The notes under the pieces were generated by a model that saw only the letters and a program-made list of their open reading frames with translations, did no database searches and was not told the DNA's origin. From assembly GCA_021299635.1 (NCBI GenBank), contig JAJTFA010000003.1, positions 242,852 through 306,851 of the forward strand: a stretch of DNA of 64,000 bases. Direction: 5' to 3'. This DNA comes from Sphingobacteriales bacterium. GTDB lineage: Bacteria; Bacteroidota; Bacteroidia; UKL13-3. Of the stretch, positions 34,970 through 44,021 are shown piece by piece; position 1 is the first letter of the stretch, and the number at the start of each line of letters is the position of its first letter. The position numbers and the translations under genes were made by a program.

Positions 34970-36004
34970 TTAGATTAAAGGTAAAATTACCATAAAGTAG
35001 TCTTCTGTTTCCGTAATTTCTACTTGGCTTTTTGTTAAATATCCGTAGCGGGTAATGATATTATTTAAGCCTATTCCATTACTTTCAACATTCATTTTAC
35101 GTTGCAAATTATTTCTTATATGCAGTTCTGATCCGTTAGCTGATATGTTGATTTGTAAAGGATGTTTTGCTGAAATGACATTGTGCTTAATTGCATTCTC
35201 AAGCAGCATTTGCAACGAGAGAGTAGCAATCGACTTATTTCTGCATTCAGCCGGAACGTGTATGTGCACGCAAAGATTATTTCCAAAACGTATCTGATTA
35301 AGGTAAACATATGCCTGAATAAATTCTAGTTCTTCGCCTAGTGTAACCGTTTCTTTTTCTTTCTGATTTAATACATAACGATATACATCAGATAATTTAT
35401 GAATAAAGTTTGTGGCTGTGGCTGGATTTTCTTCTATTAAGGTGGTAAGGGTATTCAATGAGTTGAATAGAAAATGCGGATTAATCTGACTTTTCAGTGT
35501 TTCAAATTCAGCTGATAGACTTGTTCTTTTTAATTCTTCCTTCTCCTGTAAGGTCCTTTTCCATTGCCTGAAAAATGCATTTGCCACAAAAATACTATTG
35601 ATAAGCAGGGTTATGATTACACTGGTAACCATATTAGCAATATTCTCTTTCGATTTTAAATCACATTGATGGCCATGAATTAAAGGGAATAGCAATAGAT
35701 AGAAAAGATAATGAACAGCAATGGGCCAGGTTAGAGCTATGCTGCCGCTGATAAGTAGCTTGGCTCTGAGTTGCTTCTCTAAACTAATTCTTTTATCTAA
35801 CAGATTAAGCAATAAGATATTGCCATTCCAAATAATAACTATGTACAGGAAGGTGGTGAAAATATGTAATCTCAATTCTTCAACCGGGTCATTAATATGA
35901 CCTATTGCACCATAAAAAATAGCCATTAGCGCAATGATAATATGGCGTATTATGAAATCACGCTTATCAAATAATTGGGGTCCGCTTTCTGTTTTTATTC
36001 CCAT
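34970..36004 (-). CDS. LytS/YehU-type sensor histidine kinase
   Basis: A 344-residue membrane kinase partner of the LytTR regulator. Four hydrophobic segments lie in residues 18-145 (FIIRHIIIALMAIFYGAIG, IFTTFLYIVIIWNGNILLLN, LISGSIALTWPIAVHYLFYL, VITLLINSIFVANAFF). A coiled-coil link leads to the His_kinase domain with the phosphoaccepting histidine in INPHFLFNSLNTL (His177), then a compact ATPase domain ending in GIGLNNIITRYGYL. No periplasmic sensor domain is visible. The gene precedes the regulator by 2 bases. Confidence 0.93.
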   Translation of the reverse strand: MGIKTESGPQLFDKRDFIIRHIIIALMAIFYGAIGHINDPVEELRLHIFTTFLYIVIIWNGNILLLNLLDKRISLEKQLRAKLLISGSIALTWPIAVHYLFYLLLFPLIHGHQCDLKSKENIANMVTSVIITLLINSIFVANAFFRQWKRTLQEKEELKRTSLSAEFETLKSQINPHFLFNSLNTLTTLIEENPATATNFIHKLSDVYRYVLNQKEKETVTLGEELEFIQAYVYLNQIRFGNNLCVHIHVPAECRNKSIATLSLQMLLENAIKHNVISAKHPLQINISANGSELHIRNNLQRKMNVESNGIGLNNIITRYGYLTKSQVEITETEDYFMVILPLI

Positions 36005-36040
36005 AACTTACTGCTGCTGTTAAGTTACAAATAAATTAAT

Positions 36041-36068
36041 GCAGGCAGATAAAATATTACCTGCCTGC
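36041..36068 (-). terminator. stem-loop after the second TonB receptor gene
   Basis: GCAGGCAG (36041-36048) and CTGCCTGC (36061-36068) form an 8-base stem with a 12-base AT loop. Read on the minus strand it follows the receptor stop and is trailed by an A/T-rich, T-poor tail (ATTAATTTATTTG), so termination is likely but not strong. Confidence 0.55.
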
Positions 36069-36074
36069 TTGTAA

Positions 36075-38507
36075 TTAAAAAGTATATCTGAACATGGGAA
36101 CAGGAAAAAATCCTTGCTGATACTCAGTGGTGATGCGGTTTCTTCTACGATCAAATCCCTGCGCAAAAATATTTTGATGATTGGTTATGTTCTGAAAATC
36201 TACACCAAATTCCATAGAGCTTTTCTTGAAATCTTTTCTGTAGCCTATTTTCACATCTGATCTAAAGTAATCTGTTTGTTTTTCGCTGAAGGCTTTTGCA
36301 TCGTTAAATACCACCTCACCTTTAGCGGCTGATTGCACTTCATCTATTGGTGTAAAGTAACGACCGCCAACAGTGGTGAGCTTGAGATTAAAGTACACCA
36401 CACTTCCTTTTTTATTTACTTTAAACTCTTTACCGGCTAGCACATTTGCTGCATATCCTGAGTTAAATGCTGTATTGCGCTCAATGCCATCGCTTCCTTT
36501 GTATTTACTATCAAACACAGAACCAGTGATGAGGAAATAAAAGCCTTTATTAAAGTAGCGCTCCAACGTTACTTCTACCCCATAGTTAGTGCCTGTTCCA
36601 TCATTATTCAGGTTAACATTATCTGTTGGGTTAAAGGATGCGCCAACGTTAAGTAAAGAAAAGCTAGACGGATAGGTATTCACCGGAACCTGATCAAGCA
36701 GCTGATAATATGTTTCTATTTTAAATTTTAGTGTTTGGGTAAACATATTTTCATAACCTATTACAAAATGGTTAGAGCGCATCAAGTCAAGATTTTTGTT
36801 AGGGGTGTTGCCACTTTGATCTTTTACGAATAAATTATAGATAGGTAAGGTTTGATGATGTAATCCGTATCCTGCATTGATGCTTGAGCGGTCGTTTATT
36901 GCAAATCGGATACCAGCCCTTGGCTCTGCCACAAATTGTTCGTTTGCATCAAAATATTGCATGTGTACACCAAGATTGGCTGTCAAGCGTTCATTAAAAC
37001 GATGTTTAAACTGCAAGTATGCTTGCATTAAATTTATACTACCATTTTGTTTTACCCGAACAGAATCTATAGTAGCACGGTTAAAAAAGTCGGTATTGGA
37101 ATAGTCGAATTTGGTAAAGTCATTGGTAAAGCCGGCATGCAGCGAATTCTTTGCATTAAACTTATGGGTAAGGTTTAATACTGCAGAATATTTACTCTCT
37201 GTAAAATTTCCTTTTGCACGCAGAAAAGTATTGTTCTCATTAGCAAGATTCAGGCTATCCATCGTATAACGGTCGCTGCTATAGCTATTTGCAAGGGTAA
37301 ACTTAGCCCATGTTTTAGCACTCAGATTTTTTTCATAGGCGATACCATTTACTATTTTACCGTAGCGAGGGTACTGATTCCGATCCACCTCACCGTAGAA
37401 GTCTATGCCGCTTGTATCTACATCTTTTGCTAGTAAATCAATAGAGCTGATGCCACCCATACCAAAAATACTTAGCTTACTTTTATTCTTAAAGGGGATA
37501 GAAATTTTATAATTCATATCCTGGTATAAAGGAACAGCGGCACCTGTACCTACATTAACACCAAATGCTTTCATTACTGCAAGTGTTGAGTAACGATAGT
37601 TGAAGATAAATGATGCTTTAGAGTTTTTGCTAAACGGGCCTTCGGCACCAAATTCAAATCCATTGAAACCAATTTGTGCAATGTATTCTCTCTTTTCATT
37701 ATTGCCTTCACGCATCACCAGATCAAATACACCACCATTTGCATTACCATATTGCGCAGGGAAAGCACTTGTAAAAAAATCTGACTTACCAATATTATTT
37801 GCATTTAGCATGCTCACAGGCCCACCCGTATTGAAATTGCTTCCAAAGTGGTTAGGATTAAAAATATTTACTCCTTCCAGTTGCCACAGCATGGCATTGG
37901 GTGAGTTGCCACGAACCACGATATCATTTCTGCTATCGTTACCAGCTATCACGCCTGCAAAGTTTGCAGCCATGCGGCTTGGATCTCCTAATGCACCAGC
38001 ATATTTTTTTGTTTCATCCGGATTAAAGGAGCGTGAGCTGATAACAGCCATTTCATTATTGGTTACGGTGGGATCTTTTTTACGATCATAGGTTATCACT
38101 ACATCATTCATCTTAACCACTGCTTCCGTCATGGTTAAATTTAGTACCACCTCTTTACCTGCAGTTACAATAATATCCGGTACTGATAATAACTCATAGC
38201 CCACATAAGTGGCTTGCAGGTTTCTTCGGCCAAAGGGCACATCCTGGATTTTAAAATAACCATCTGCATCTGTTACCGATCCCAGTTTGGTTGCTTCAAG
38301 TTGAATAAATACAGTAGCACCAAATAGCGGCTGCTTACTTTCCTGATCAACAATACGTCCTCTGACAGTTTGGGTACCGTTTTGTGCACTTATGTTAGTG
38401 AGCACAAGAAATTGTAGTATAAGGAATAGGGTAAATGGGGTTGTTAAAAGCCTGATTGGTTTTTTTCGATGTGAGATACTTGTCATTAAATAGTAAATTG
38501 TCTTCAT
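36075..38507 (-). CDS. TonB-dependent receptor (outer-membrane transporter)
   Basis: An 810-residue outer-membrane receptor. The signal peptide is preceded by about 20 basic/polar residues (MTSISHRKKPIR) and ends near NISAQ; an internal ATG at 38486 is an alternative start. A carboxypeptidase-like domain follows (VRGRIVDQESKQPLFGATVF, GYFKIQDVPFGRRNLQATYVGYE), then the plug (DIVVRGNSPNAMLWQLEGVNIFNPNHFG, shown as landmark near 195; DFFTSAFPAQYGNANGG) and a barrel ending RYTF. No SusD or DUF4249 partner is adjacent, unlike the receptor at 30608. The substrate is unknown. It lies upstream of the LytTR system on the same strand, separated by a stem-loop. Confidence 0.92.
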   Translation of the reverse strand: MKTIYYLMTSISHRKKPIRLLTTPFTLFLILQFLVLTNISAQNGTQTVRGRIVDQESKQPLFGATVFIQLEATKLGSVTDADGYFKIQDVPFGRRNLQATYVGYELLSVPDIIVTAGKEVVLNLTMTEAVVKMNDVVITYDRKKDPTVTNNEMAVISSRSFNPDETKKYAGALGDPSRMAANFAGVIAGNDSRNDIVVRGNSPNAMLWQLEGVNIFNPNHFGSNFNTGGPVSMLNANNIGKSDFFTSAFPAQYGNANGGVFDLVMREGNNEKREYIAQIGFNGFEFGAEGPFSKNSKASFIFNYRYSTLAVMKAFGVNVGTGAAVPLYQDMNYKISIPFKNKSKLSIFGMGGISSIDLLAKDVDTSGIDFYGEVDRNQYPRYGKIVNGIAYEKNLSAKTWAKFTLANSYSSDRYTMDSLNLANENNTFLRAKGNFTESKYSAVLNLTHKFNAKNSLHAGFTNDFTKFDYSNTDFFNRATIDSVRVKQNGSINLMQAYLQFKHRFNERLTANLGVHMQYFDANEQFVAEPRAGIRFAINDRSSINAGYGLHHQTLPIYNLFVKDQSGNTPNKNLDLMRSNHFVIGYENMFTQTLKFKIETYYQLLDQVPVNTYPSSFSLLNVGASFNPTDNVNLNNDGTGTNYGVEVTLERYFNKGFYFLITGSVFDSKYKGSDGIERNTAFNSGYAANVLAGKEFKVNKKGSVVYFNLKLTTVGGRYFTPIDEVQSAAKGEVVFNDAKAFSEKQTDYFRSDVKIGYRKDFKKSSMEFGVDFQNITNHQNIFAQGFDRRRNRITTEYQQGFFPVPMFRYTF

Positions 38508-38627
38508 CGGATGGATTATTTTGTTGAAGCAAATTTGTCGTGTATCACATCGTTATATATGCAGTTCCTGACAGGGTGCTGATTTTTACCGATGAAACGT
38601 ATTGTAAATTTGCTCAAGAGGAAGTGC

Positions 38628-38861
38628 CTAAATGGCAACAACACGCGAAATTTGAGGAATGGCACTTTTAAGGCCATTTTCTATGCCTGCTTTCATGGTC
38701 ATATGACTCATCTCACATGAGGAACAATTGCCGGTAAGCTTTAGCCTTACTTCCATCTCATCGGTTAGCTCTACCAATTCTACATCCCCGCCATCGGCCT
38801 GTAAAAATGGCCTCATGGAATTAAGGGCCAATTCAATTTTATCAATTATTTCTTCGCTCAT
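38628..38861 (-). CDS. NifU-like iron-sulfur scaffold protein (NifU C-terminal domain)
   Basis: A 77-residue protein consisting only of the NifU C-terminal domain: IELALNSMRPFLQADGGDVELV near residues 9-30 and the cluster-binding C-x2-C in TGNCSSCEMSHMTMK near 44-58. It carries or delivers Fe-S clusters. It follows the Mrp ATPase gene by 20 bases on the same strand; both act in Fe-S cluster delivery, so a functional operon is likely. Confidence 0.92.
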   Translation of the reverse strand: MSEEIIDKIELALNSMRPFLQADGGDVELVELTDEMEVRLKLTGNCSSCEMSHMTMKAGIENGLKSAIPQISRVVAI

Positions 38862-38881
38862 GTTTCACAAATTTAATTTTT

Positions 38882-39970
38882 TCAGGCATTTGCCAAAGCG
38901 GCTTTCTGCGCATTGATAATGGCTACCTGCTGTGCTACACGTTCAGCTATATCCATCAAATATTTGCGAGATCTATTTTCAGAATCCAATACGGCTGGGA
39001 TTCCGGTGTCTCCTCCCTTTCTGATTTGCATAAATAATGGCAATTCACCTAGAAACGGAACATGCAACTCCTCAGCCATTTTCTTGCCACCGCCTTCACC
39101 AAAAATAGGATATCTATTTTCTGGTAATTCTTCTGGAGTAAACCAAGCCATGTTTTCAACCACACCTAACAGAGGTACTTTTGTTGGCATCATCTGAAAC
39201 ATGGTAGCAGCTTTAAATGCATCTGCCAGAGCCACAGCCTGAGGGGTGGTTACCATCACCACTCCTGTTAAGGGAACAATCTGAATCATGGTAAGGTGTA
39301 TATCACCGGTGCCCGGAGGTAAATCCAGTACCAAATAATCCAGCTCTCCCCAATCGGTATCATTGATAAACTGACGAAGCGCAGATGAAACCATTGGACC
39401 ACGCCATACTACTGCCTGCTCCGGTTTAATTAAAAAACCAATGGAGAGCAGTTTAATTCCAAATTTTTCAATAGGAACCATAAGCTCACGACCATCCACG
39501 TTTCTCATCAACGGCTGCTGGTCAAGTACCCCAAACATCATGGGTACTGATGGGCCGTGTATATCGGCATCTAGCAGGCCAACTTTGGCTCCTCGTTGCG
39601 CAAGTGCTACAGCCAGGTTAGACGAAACCGTTGACTTGCCAACACCTCCTTTCCCGGATGCTACTGCAATAATGTTTTTAACTCCGGGCAAGGTGAGTTT
39701 ATCCAATCGGTTGGTTGTAACATTCGCTGTCATTTCAACTGTTACATCCAGAGATGCATCAACAAGTGAGTGAATGGCATCTTTACAATCCTGCTCCATT
39801 TTATCTTTAAGAGGGCAGGCCGGTGTTGTTAGCACCAGTGTAAATGTTACATGCTTATCTGTAATTTTGATATTGCGCACCATATTCAGGCTAACCAGAT
39901 CTTTTTTTAAGTCCGGTTCCATCACGGTTGACAGTGCCTTTAGAATGTTGCTCTCGATTATTTCCGACAT
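38882..39970 (-). CDS. Mrp/ApbC-type Fe-S cluster carrier ATPase
   Basis: A 362-residue P-loop ATPase of the Mrp/NBP35 family, a carrier of iron-sulfur clusters. The N-terminal 85 residues are a MIP18/DUF59 domain (ILKALSTVMEPDLKKDLVSL, LTTPACPLKDKME). The ATPase core has the deviant Walker A VASGKGGVGKSTVSSNLA near 104, GLLDADIHGPSVPMMF near 131, and DYLVLDLPPGTGDIHLT near 214. The usual C-terminal CxxC of some family members is not seen. Start ATG at 39970; the NifU-like gene follows directly. Confidence 0.94.
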   Translation of the reverse strand: MSEIIESNILKALSTVMEPDLKKDLVSLNMVRNIKITDKHVTFTLVLTTPACPLKDKMEQDCKDAIHSLVDASLDVTVEMTANVTTNRLDKLTLPGVKNIIAVASGKGGVGKSTVSSNLAVALAQRGAKVGLLDADIHGPSVPMMFGVLDQQPLMRNVDGRELMVPIEKFGIKLLSIGFLIKPEQAVVWRGPMVSSALRQFINDTDWGELDYLVLDLPPGTGDIHLTMIQIVPLTGVVMVTTPQAVALADAFKAATMFQMMPTKVPLLGVVENMAWFTPEELPENRYPIFGEGGGKKMAEELHVPFLGELPLFMQIRKGGDTGIPAVLDSENRSRKYLMDIAERVAQQVAIINAQKAALANA

Positions 39971-40087
39971 ATGATTTTAAGAAATGACGTGCAATTTAGA
40001 TTTTATTTTTCTGATTTAGCAGGGTCACAACCTGTGAAACTTACAAAGGTTATGGAGTCTGATAAACAAATACGGGCAGGAGGCAAT

Positions 40088-40121
40088 AAAAAAGCGCAGC
40101 ACCTCTCGGCTACTGCGCTTT
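40088..40121 (-). terminator. terminator after the yceI-like gene
   Basis: On the minus strand the stem AAAGCGCAG (40121-40113) and CTGCGCTTT (40099-40091), with a 13-base loop, runs into a T-run (40093-40088). It lies 22 bases after the YceI-type stop. Confidence 0.85.
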
Positions 40122-40142
40122 AAAGCCAGTTAAATAGTTTTG

Positions 40143-40763
40143 TTACTTATTTGCAACAATACGTACCTTAATATTAAACTCATCATCAATGGCTTTATCA
40201 CCTATTTCTGCAAAGAAGGTTTTAGAACCATAGCGAATATCAAACTTAGAACGGTCGATATTGAAGTCGGCAACGGCTATTACTTTTCCACTGTTGATGA
40301 TAATCATTGCAGGAAATTTAACTTCCTGGGTAATACCTTTAATGGTTATATCTGCAACAATATTATAGTTATTGCCTGTTGGTGCAGCACCTTTAATGGC
40401 AGTTGCTGATTTTATTTTAAGGGTAGCTGTTTTGAATTTCTCTACAGAGAAAAAGTCATCTGATTTTAAGTGGCCAACCAATTTATCATGGTATTCACCC
40501 TGCAAATCTGTAGCATCAAGGCTTGTCATATCCACATTAACAGTTGCTGAAATCAGATTTTTACCTTCGGTAGTGATTTCACCACCGGCAATATTTACAA
40601 TACCGGAGTGCTCACCGGTTACTTTTTTAGCAAGCCATTTAATTGAGCTTTCAGTGCTGTTTACTTTGAAATTATCTGCATTAACAGATTTGGTTTTAGG
40701 AGGGGTAGCAATGGCAAGCAATCCCAGGCCCGCACATGCAATAGTTAAAATTGTTGTTTTCAT
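40143..40763 (-). CDS. YceI-family periplasmic lipid-binding-like protein
   Basis: A 206-residue exported protein: signal peptide in residues 1-20 (ILTIACAGLGLLAIATP), then a YceI beta-barrel with SSIKWLAKKVTGEHSG near 37, GGEITTEGKNLISATVNVDMTS near 59 and HLKSDDFFSVEKFKTATLKI near 92 (the HL-x-S-x-D-F-F motif is diagnostic). YceI proteins bind polyisoprenoid-like lipids. The marR-type gene ends one base upstream, and a terminator follows, giving a two-gene operon. Confidence 0.95.
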   Translation of the reverse strand: MKTTILTIACAGLGLLAIATPPKTKSVNADNFKVNSTESSIKWLAKKVTGEHSGIVNIAGGEITTEGKNLISATVNVDMTSLDATDLQGEYHDKLVGHLKSDDFFSVEKFKTATLKIKSATAIKGAAPTGNNYNIVADITIKGITQEVKFPAMIIINSGKVIAVADFNIDRSKFDIRYGSKTFFAEIGDKAIDDEFNIKVRIVANK

Positions 40764-40764
40764 G

Positions 40765-41223
40765 TTATTTATTATTGGTTCTAAGTTTATCTAAAAGATT
40801 ATTTAATGTTTTTGCCTCAGCTATTTTTAATGAGCCCATGAGATTTTCAATATCATCTCGTTCTTTATCTATGGTTTCAAGTAGGTTTAATCCAGCTTCT
40901 GTTATCTTTACATCAACCTGTCGCCTGTCATTGGAACAAGTGGTTCTGCTCACCAGCCCTTTTAGTTTCAATTTGTCTATCAACCTGGAAGCATTCGACA
41001 TTTTATCAAGCATCCGTTCTTGAACCAGCGAAACAGATGTGGCCTTTGGATATTGGCCACGTAGGATGCGCAACACATTGTATTGTTCCGGAGATAAATC
41101 ATACTGCTTAAAAAAACGTACCTGATTTGCCTGCAGCCATCCGCTTGTATACAGCAAATTCACAATCAGCTTTTCATGCTCTGATCGAAATTTTTTCTGT
41201 TGTATGGCAGTTCCTATATCCAT
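40765..41223 (-). CDS. MarR-family transcriptional regulator
   Basis: A 152-residue winged-helix regulator. The DNA-binding part is DLSPEQYNVLRILRGQYPKA near 55, then ERMLDKMSNASRLIDKLKLKGLVSR (helix-turn-helix, near 82), the wing TTCSNDRRQVDVKITEAG near 108, and a C-terminal dimer helix. The frame is open to 41274, but the ATG at 41223 follows a full promoter box, so the upstream part cannot be coding. It is co-transcribed with the YceI-type gene (one base between them), which is likely its target. A palindrome in its promoter suggests autoregulation. Confidence 0.92.
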   Translation of the reverse strand: MDIGTAIQQKKFRSEHEKLIVNLLYTSGWLQANQVRFFKQYDLSPEQYNVLRILRGQYPKATSVSLVQERMLDKMSNASRLIDKLKLKGLVSRTTCSNDRRQVDVKITEAGLNLLETIDKERDDIENLMGSLKIAEAKTLNNLLDKLRTNNK

Positions 41224-41240
41224 TTTTATAAATACGGTCA

Positions 41241-41271
41241 CAAATATATGTATATACATTAAATGTAAAAA
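41241..41271 (-). promoter_or_regulatory. promoter of the marR-yceI operon (TTTT-N19-TATATTTG)
   Basis: On the minus strand TATATTTG (41248-41241) is a full match to TAnnTTTG, with TTTT (41271-41268) 19 bases upstream. The start codon is at 41223, so the leader is about 10-12 bases. Confidence 0.75.
41248..41259. promoter_or_regulatory. perfect palindrome ATGTATATACAT, likely MarR operator
   Basis: A 12-base perfect palindrome sits in the spacer between the -33 and -7 elements, touching the -7 box. A dimeric regulator bound here would block RNA polymerase, which fits autorepression by the MarR protein encoded immediately downstream. The AT-rich content raises the chance of coincidence. Confidence 0.55.
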
Positions 41272-41303
41272 CATATAAATGGTATTCTTCTTTTATTTAT
41301 TGA

Positions 41304-42029
41304 TTACCAGGGTAATGTATTTTCATTGAAAATAAATTTCCCGTTGTGTCGGGTATCTGCGCAAAGTGCAACAGCTGCAAGTTCTTTTGCTGCATCAGCT
41401 GCTACAAGCGGAGCCATCTCTCCACCCAAGTCGGTTTTTACCCAGCCCGGATGCATAGAAACAGCGCTGTGAGCGCTGTTATAAAATAATTGTGCAAGAT
41501 GCACGGTGAAATGGTTCAGTGCAGCTTTGGATGCATTGTAGGCGAAGGGTTTTACCTCCCACAACTCATTTCCCGGTATGCTGTGCATCCCAAGTGAACC
41601 CATGATGCTGGATACATTTACAATTCTGCCTGCATCACTTTTTTGTATAAGAGGCAGGAGCAATTGCGTCAGATAAACCGTACCAAAGAAATTAGACTGA
41701 AAGGTCTGTTTCAGCACTCCGGGTGCGATATGTGAAACGGTATTGCCAACCCATTCCCCGTCAAGCATGGCACCGGCATTGTTAATGAGTATATCTATAT
41801 GATTGTAATTAGCTGTGATCTGCGCAGCAAAGGACGAGATGCTTTGTTCATCACCCAAATCTAAAAGATAAACACGGGCATCAGGAACAGAAGTTTTCAA
41901 TGCATCACATTTATTTTCATCTCTGCAGGTAGCAATAACATGCATTCCTTGGCTGCAAAGCAACTTCACCAGATCAAAGCCAATTCCTTTATTGGTTCCG
42001 GTAATCACAATGGTTTTGTTGGTAGACAT
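41304..42029 (-). CDS. short-chain dehydrogenase/reductase
   Basis: A 241-residue NAD(P)-dependent SDR. The cofactor motif TGTNKGIGFDLV is at residues 11-22, NNAGAML near 85, the catalytic serine in IVNVSSIMGS near 140, and the Y-x3-K pair in FAYNASKAALNHF near 162. The family includes the C-factor/CsgA-like and 3-oxoacyl-type reductases; the substrate is not predictable. It is on the same strand as marR-yceI but ends 80 bases upstream of the marR start, and those 80 bases contain the marR promoter, so it is a separate transcript. Confidence 0.92.
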   Translation of the reverse strand: MSTNKTIVITGTNKGIGFDLVKLLCSQGMHVIATCRDENKCDALKTSVPDARVYLLDLGDEQSISSFAAQITANYNHIDILINNAGAMLDGEWVGNTVSHIAPGVLKQTFQSNFFGTVYLTQLLLPLIQKSDAGRIVNVSSIMGSLGMHSIPGNELWEVKPFAYNASKAALNHFTVHLAQLFYNSAHSAVSMHPGWVKTDLGGEMAPLVAADAAKELAAVALCADTRHNGKFIFNENTLPW

Positions 42030-42076
42030 ACCTATGTAACACAGATTTAAACCTAAATAGTTTTATTTGTATAGAT

Positions 42077-42415
42077 ATGGCTGAACAGCAATATAAATTC
42101 TTTGAAGATGTATGGGAGGTGGTGAGGCTTATCCCTCGTGGGCGTGTAACTTCTTACGGAGCCATTGCGCGTTATCTGGGTACAGCCAAAAGCTCAAGGA
42201 TGGTGGGTTATGCTATGAATGCTGCTCATGCTTTGCCTGATGTGCCTGCACATCGTGTGGTAAACAGGGCAGGTGTGCTTACAGGTAAACAACATTTTTC
42301 AACACTTACCCGCATGCAGGAATTACTGGAGCAGGAAGGTGTTAAAGTTAGAGAGGATCAGATCATCCATTTTGAAAAGCATTTTTGGGATCCCATGTTG
42401 GAGTTGAGACTATAA
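42077..42415 (+). CDS. alkyltransferase-like protein (ATL, MGMT DNA-binding domain without catalytic Cys)
   Basis: A 112-residue protein equal to the DNA-binding domain of O6-alkylguanine-DNA alkyltransferase: VVRLIPRGRVTSYGAIARYLG (helix-turn-helix with the arginine finger, near 15-35) and the active-site loop PAHRVVNRAGVLTG near 58. The loop cysteine of PCHRV is alanine, so it cannot accept alkyl groups. Such ATL proteins bind alkylated guanine and hand it to nucleotide excision repair; many have tryptophan (PWHRV) at this site, some alanine. It converges on comM with 12 bases between the stops and is divergent from the SDR. Confidence 0.93.
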   Translation: MAEQQYKFFEDVWEVVRLIPRGRVTSYGAIARYLGTAKSSRMVGYAMNAAHALPDVPAHRVVNRAGVLTGKQHFSTLTRMQELLEQEGVKVREDQIIHFEKHFWDPMLELRL

Positions 42416-42427
42416 GCGCATCTAAGT

Positions 42428-43972
42428 TTAGCTGCCTCCCCAGGTTTCCCTGTCTAAGCTTCGATACTGGATTGCTTCGGCCAAATGCTCAATTTTAATT
42501 TCATCACTACCGGCAAGGTCGGATATGGTGCGTGCCACTTTCAATATTCTGTCGTAAGCCCTGGCCGACAATTGCAGTCTTGTCATGGCGGTTTTTAGCA
42601 AGTTTTGTCCGGCTGTATTTATCTGACAAATTTCGCGAGCCATAGGTGAGCTCATCTGCGCATTGCTGTATATACCTTCTCTTTCCTTGAATCGCTCTGT
42701 CTGAAATTCTCTGGCCTTTATTACTCGTTCTCTGATGCTTTCACTCTTCTCCGCTTTGCGTGCTTCTGATAACTGATCAAAATTTACTGGCGTTACTTCT
42801 ACATGAATATCAATTCTATCAAGCAGTGGTCCGGATATTTTGCTCAGGTATTTTTGCACAGCACCGGGTGCACATACGCATTCTTTTTCCGGATGATTGT
42901 AGTATCCGCACGGACAGGGATTCATGGCTGCAATCAGCATAAAGCTTGCCGGGTACTCAATAGAAAATTTTGCACGCGATATGGTAACACGTCTTTCTTC
43001 CAATGGTTGCCTCATTACCTCTAATACCGTTCTTTTAAATTCCGGTAACTCATCTAAAAATAAAACTCCGTTGTGAGACAATGATATTTCACCCGGTTGC
43101 GGATTATTGCCGCCACCAACCAACGCTACATCACTGATGGTATGATGTGGTGAGCGAAAGGGACGCATATAAAGCAAGGATGTTTGTTGCCCCAATTTGC
43201 CGGCAACCGAATGAATTTTTGTTGTTTCGAGTGCTTCCTGCAAGGTAAGCGGAGGGAGAATGGATGGAAGCCTTTTGGCCAACATGGTTTTACCCGCACC
43301 GGGTGGCCCGATTAGTATAACATTATGTCCGCCTGCTGCTGCAATCTCTAGCGCACGCTTAATATTTTCCTGACCGCGTACATCTGCAAAATCACTATCG
43401 GTATGGGTTTGGTTCTGCTCAAACTCTTTTCGTGTATCAATAACCAGCGGTTCCAGATTAATTTTACCATCAAAGAAATCAACCACTTCTTTCAGGCTGT
43501 TTGCTCCAATTACATTCAGGTTGTTAACGATAGCTGCCTCGCGTGCATTTTCAGCTGGTAGTATAAAGCCTTCAAAGCCCTCTTTGCGTGCCTGTATGGC
43601 TATGGGCAAGGCACCTTTTATTGGTTTGAGTGTACCATCAAGCGCAAGTTCGCCCATGATGATATACTTGGATAAAGCTTCACCATTCATCTGTTCTGAT
43701 GCAGCCAGAACGCCCAATGCAATGGGTAAATCATAGGATGAACCTTCCTTGCGGATATCTGCCGGTGCCATATTAATAACCGTGCGCAGGCGGGGTAATT
43801 TATAATCCATATTACGCACTGCTGTTTCAATTCTATGGTGGCTTTCCTTCACTGCATTATCTGGCAATCCTACCAGGCTGTATCCCACACCCTGATTGGA
43901 TACATTTACTTCAATGGTAATGGTTACCGCGTTCACACCATAAACCGCACTTCCAAATGTTCTTACAAGCAT
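42428..43972 (-). CDS. comM: YifB/ComM-family Mg-chelatase-like AAA ATPase
   Basis: A 514-residue AAA+ protein. The N-terminal Lon-protease-like domain ([41 protein letters not shown]) leads to the ATPase core with Walker [22 protein letters not shown] near 213, [18 protein letters not shown], Walker [11 protein letters not shown] near 293 and the zinc-like cysteine cluster [17 protein letters not shown] near 340. ComM homologues are branch-migration helicases in natural transformation and recombination. The ATG at 43972 is chosen over 43990 because MLVRTFG is the family N-terminus. It stands alone. Confidence 0.95.
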   Translation of the reverse strand: MLVRTFGSAVYGVNAVTITIEVNVSNQGVGYSLVGLPDNAVKESHHRIETAVRNMDYKLPRLRTVINMAPADIRKEGSSYDLPIALGVLAASEQMNGEALSKYIIMGELALDGTLKPIKGALPIAIQARKEGFEGFILPAENAREAAIVNNLNVIGANSLKEVVDFFDGKINLEPLVIDTRKEFEQNQTHTDSDFADVRGQENIKRALEIAAAGGHNVILIGPPGAGKTMLAKRLPSILPPLTLQEALETTKIHSVAGKLGQQTSLLYMRPFRSPHHTISDVALVGGGNNPQPGEISLSHNGVLFLDELPEFKRTVLEVMRQPLEERRVTISRAKFSIEYPASFMLIAAMNPCPCGYYNHPEKECVCAPGAVQKYLSKISGPLLDRIDIHVEVTPVNFDQLSEARKAEKSESIRERVIKAREFQTERFKEREGIYSNAQMSSPMAREICQINTAGQNLLKTAMTRLQLSARAYDRILKVARTISDLAGSDEIKIEHLAEAIQYRSLDRETWGGS

Positions 43973-44021
43973 AAGTCCAAAAATAAACACTTTCTTTGCT
44001 TACTGCAAAAAGTATTCTGTT

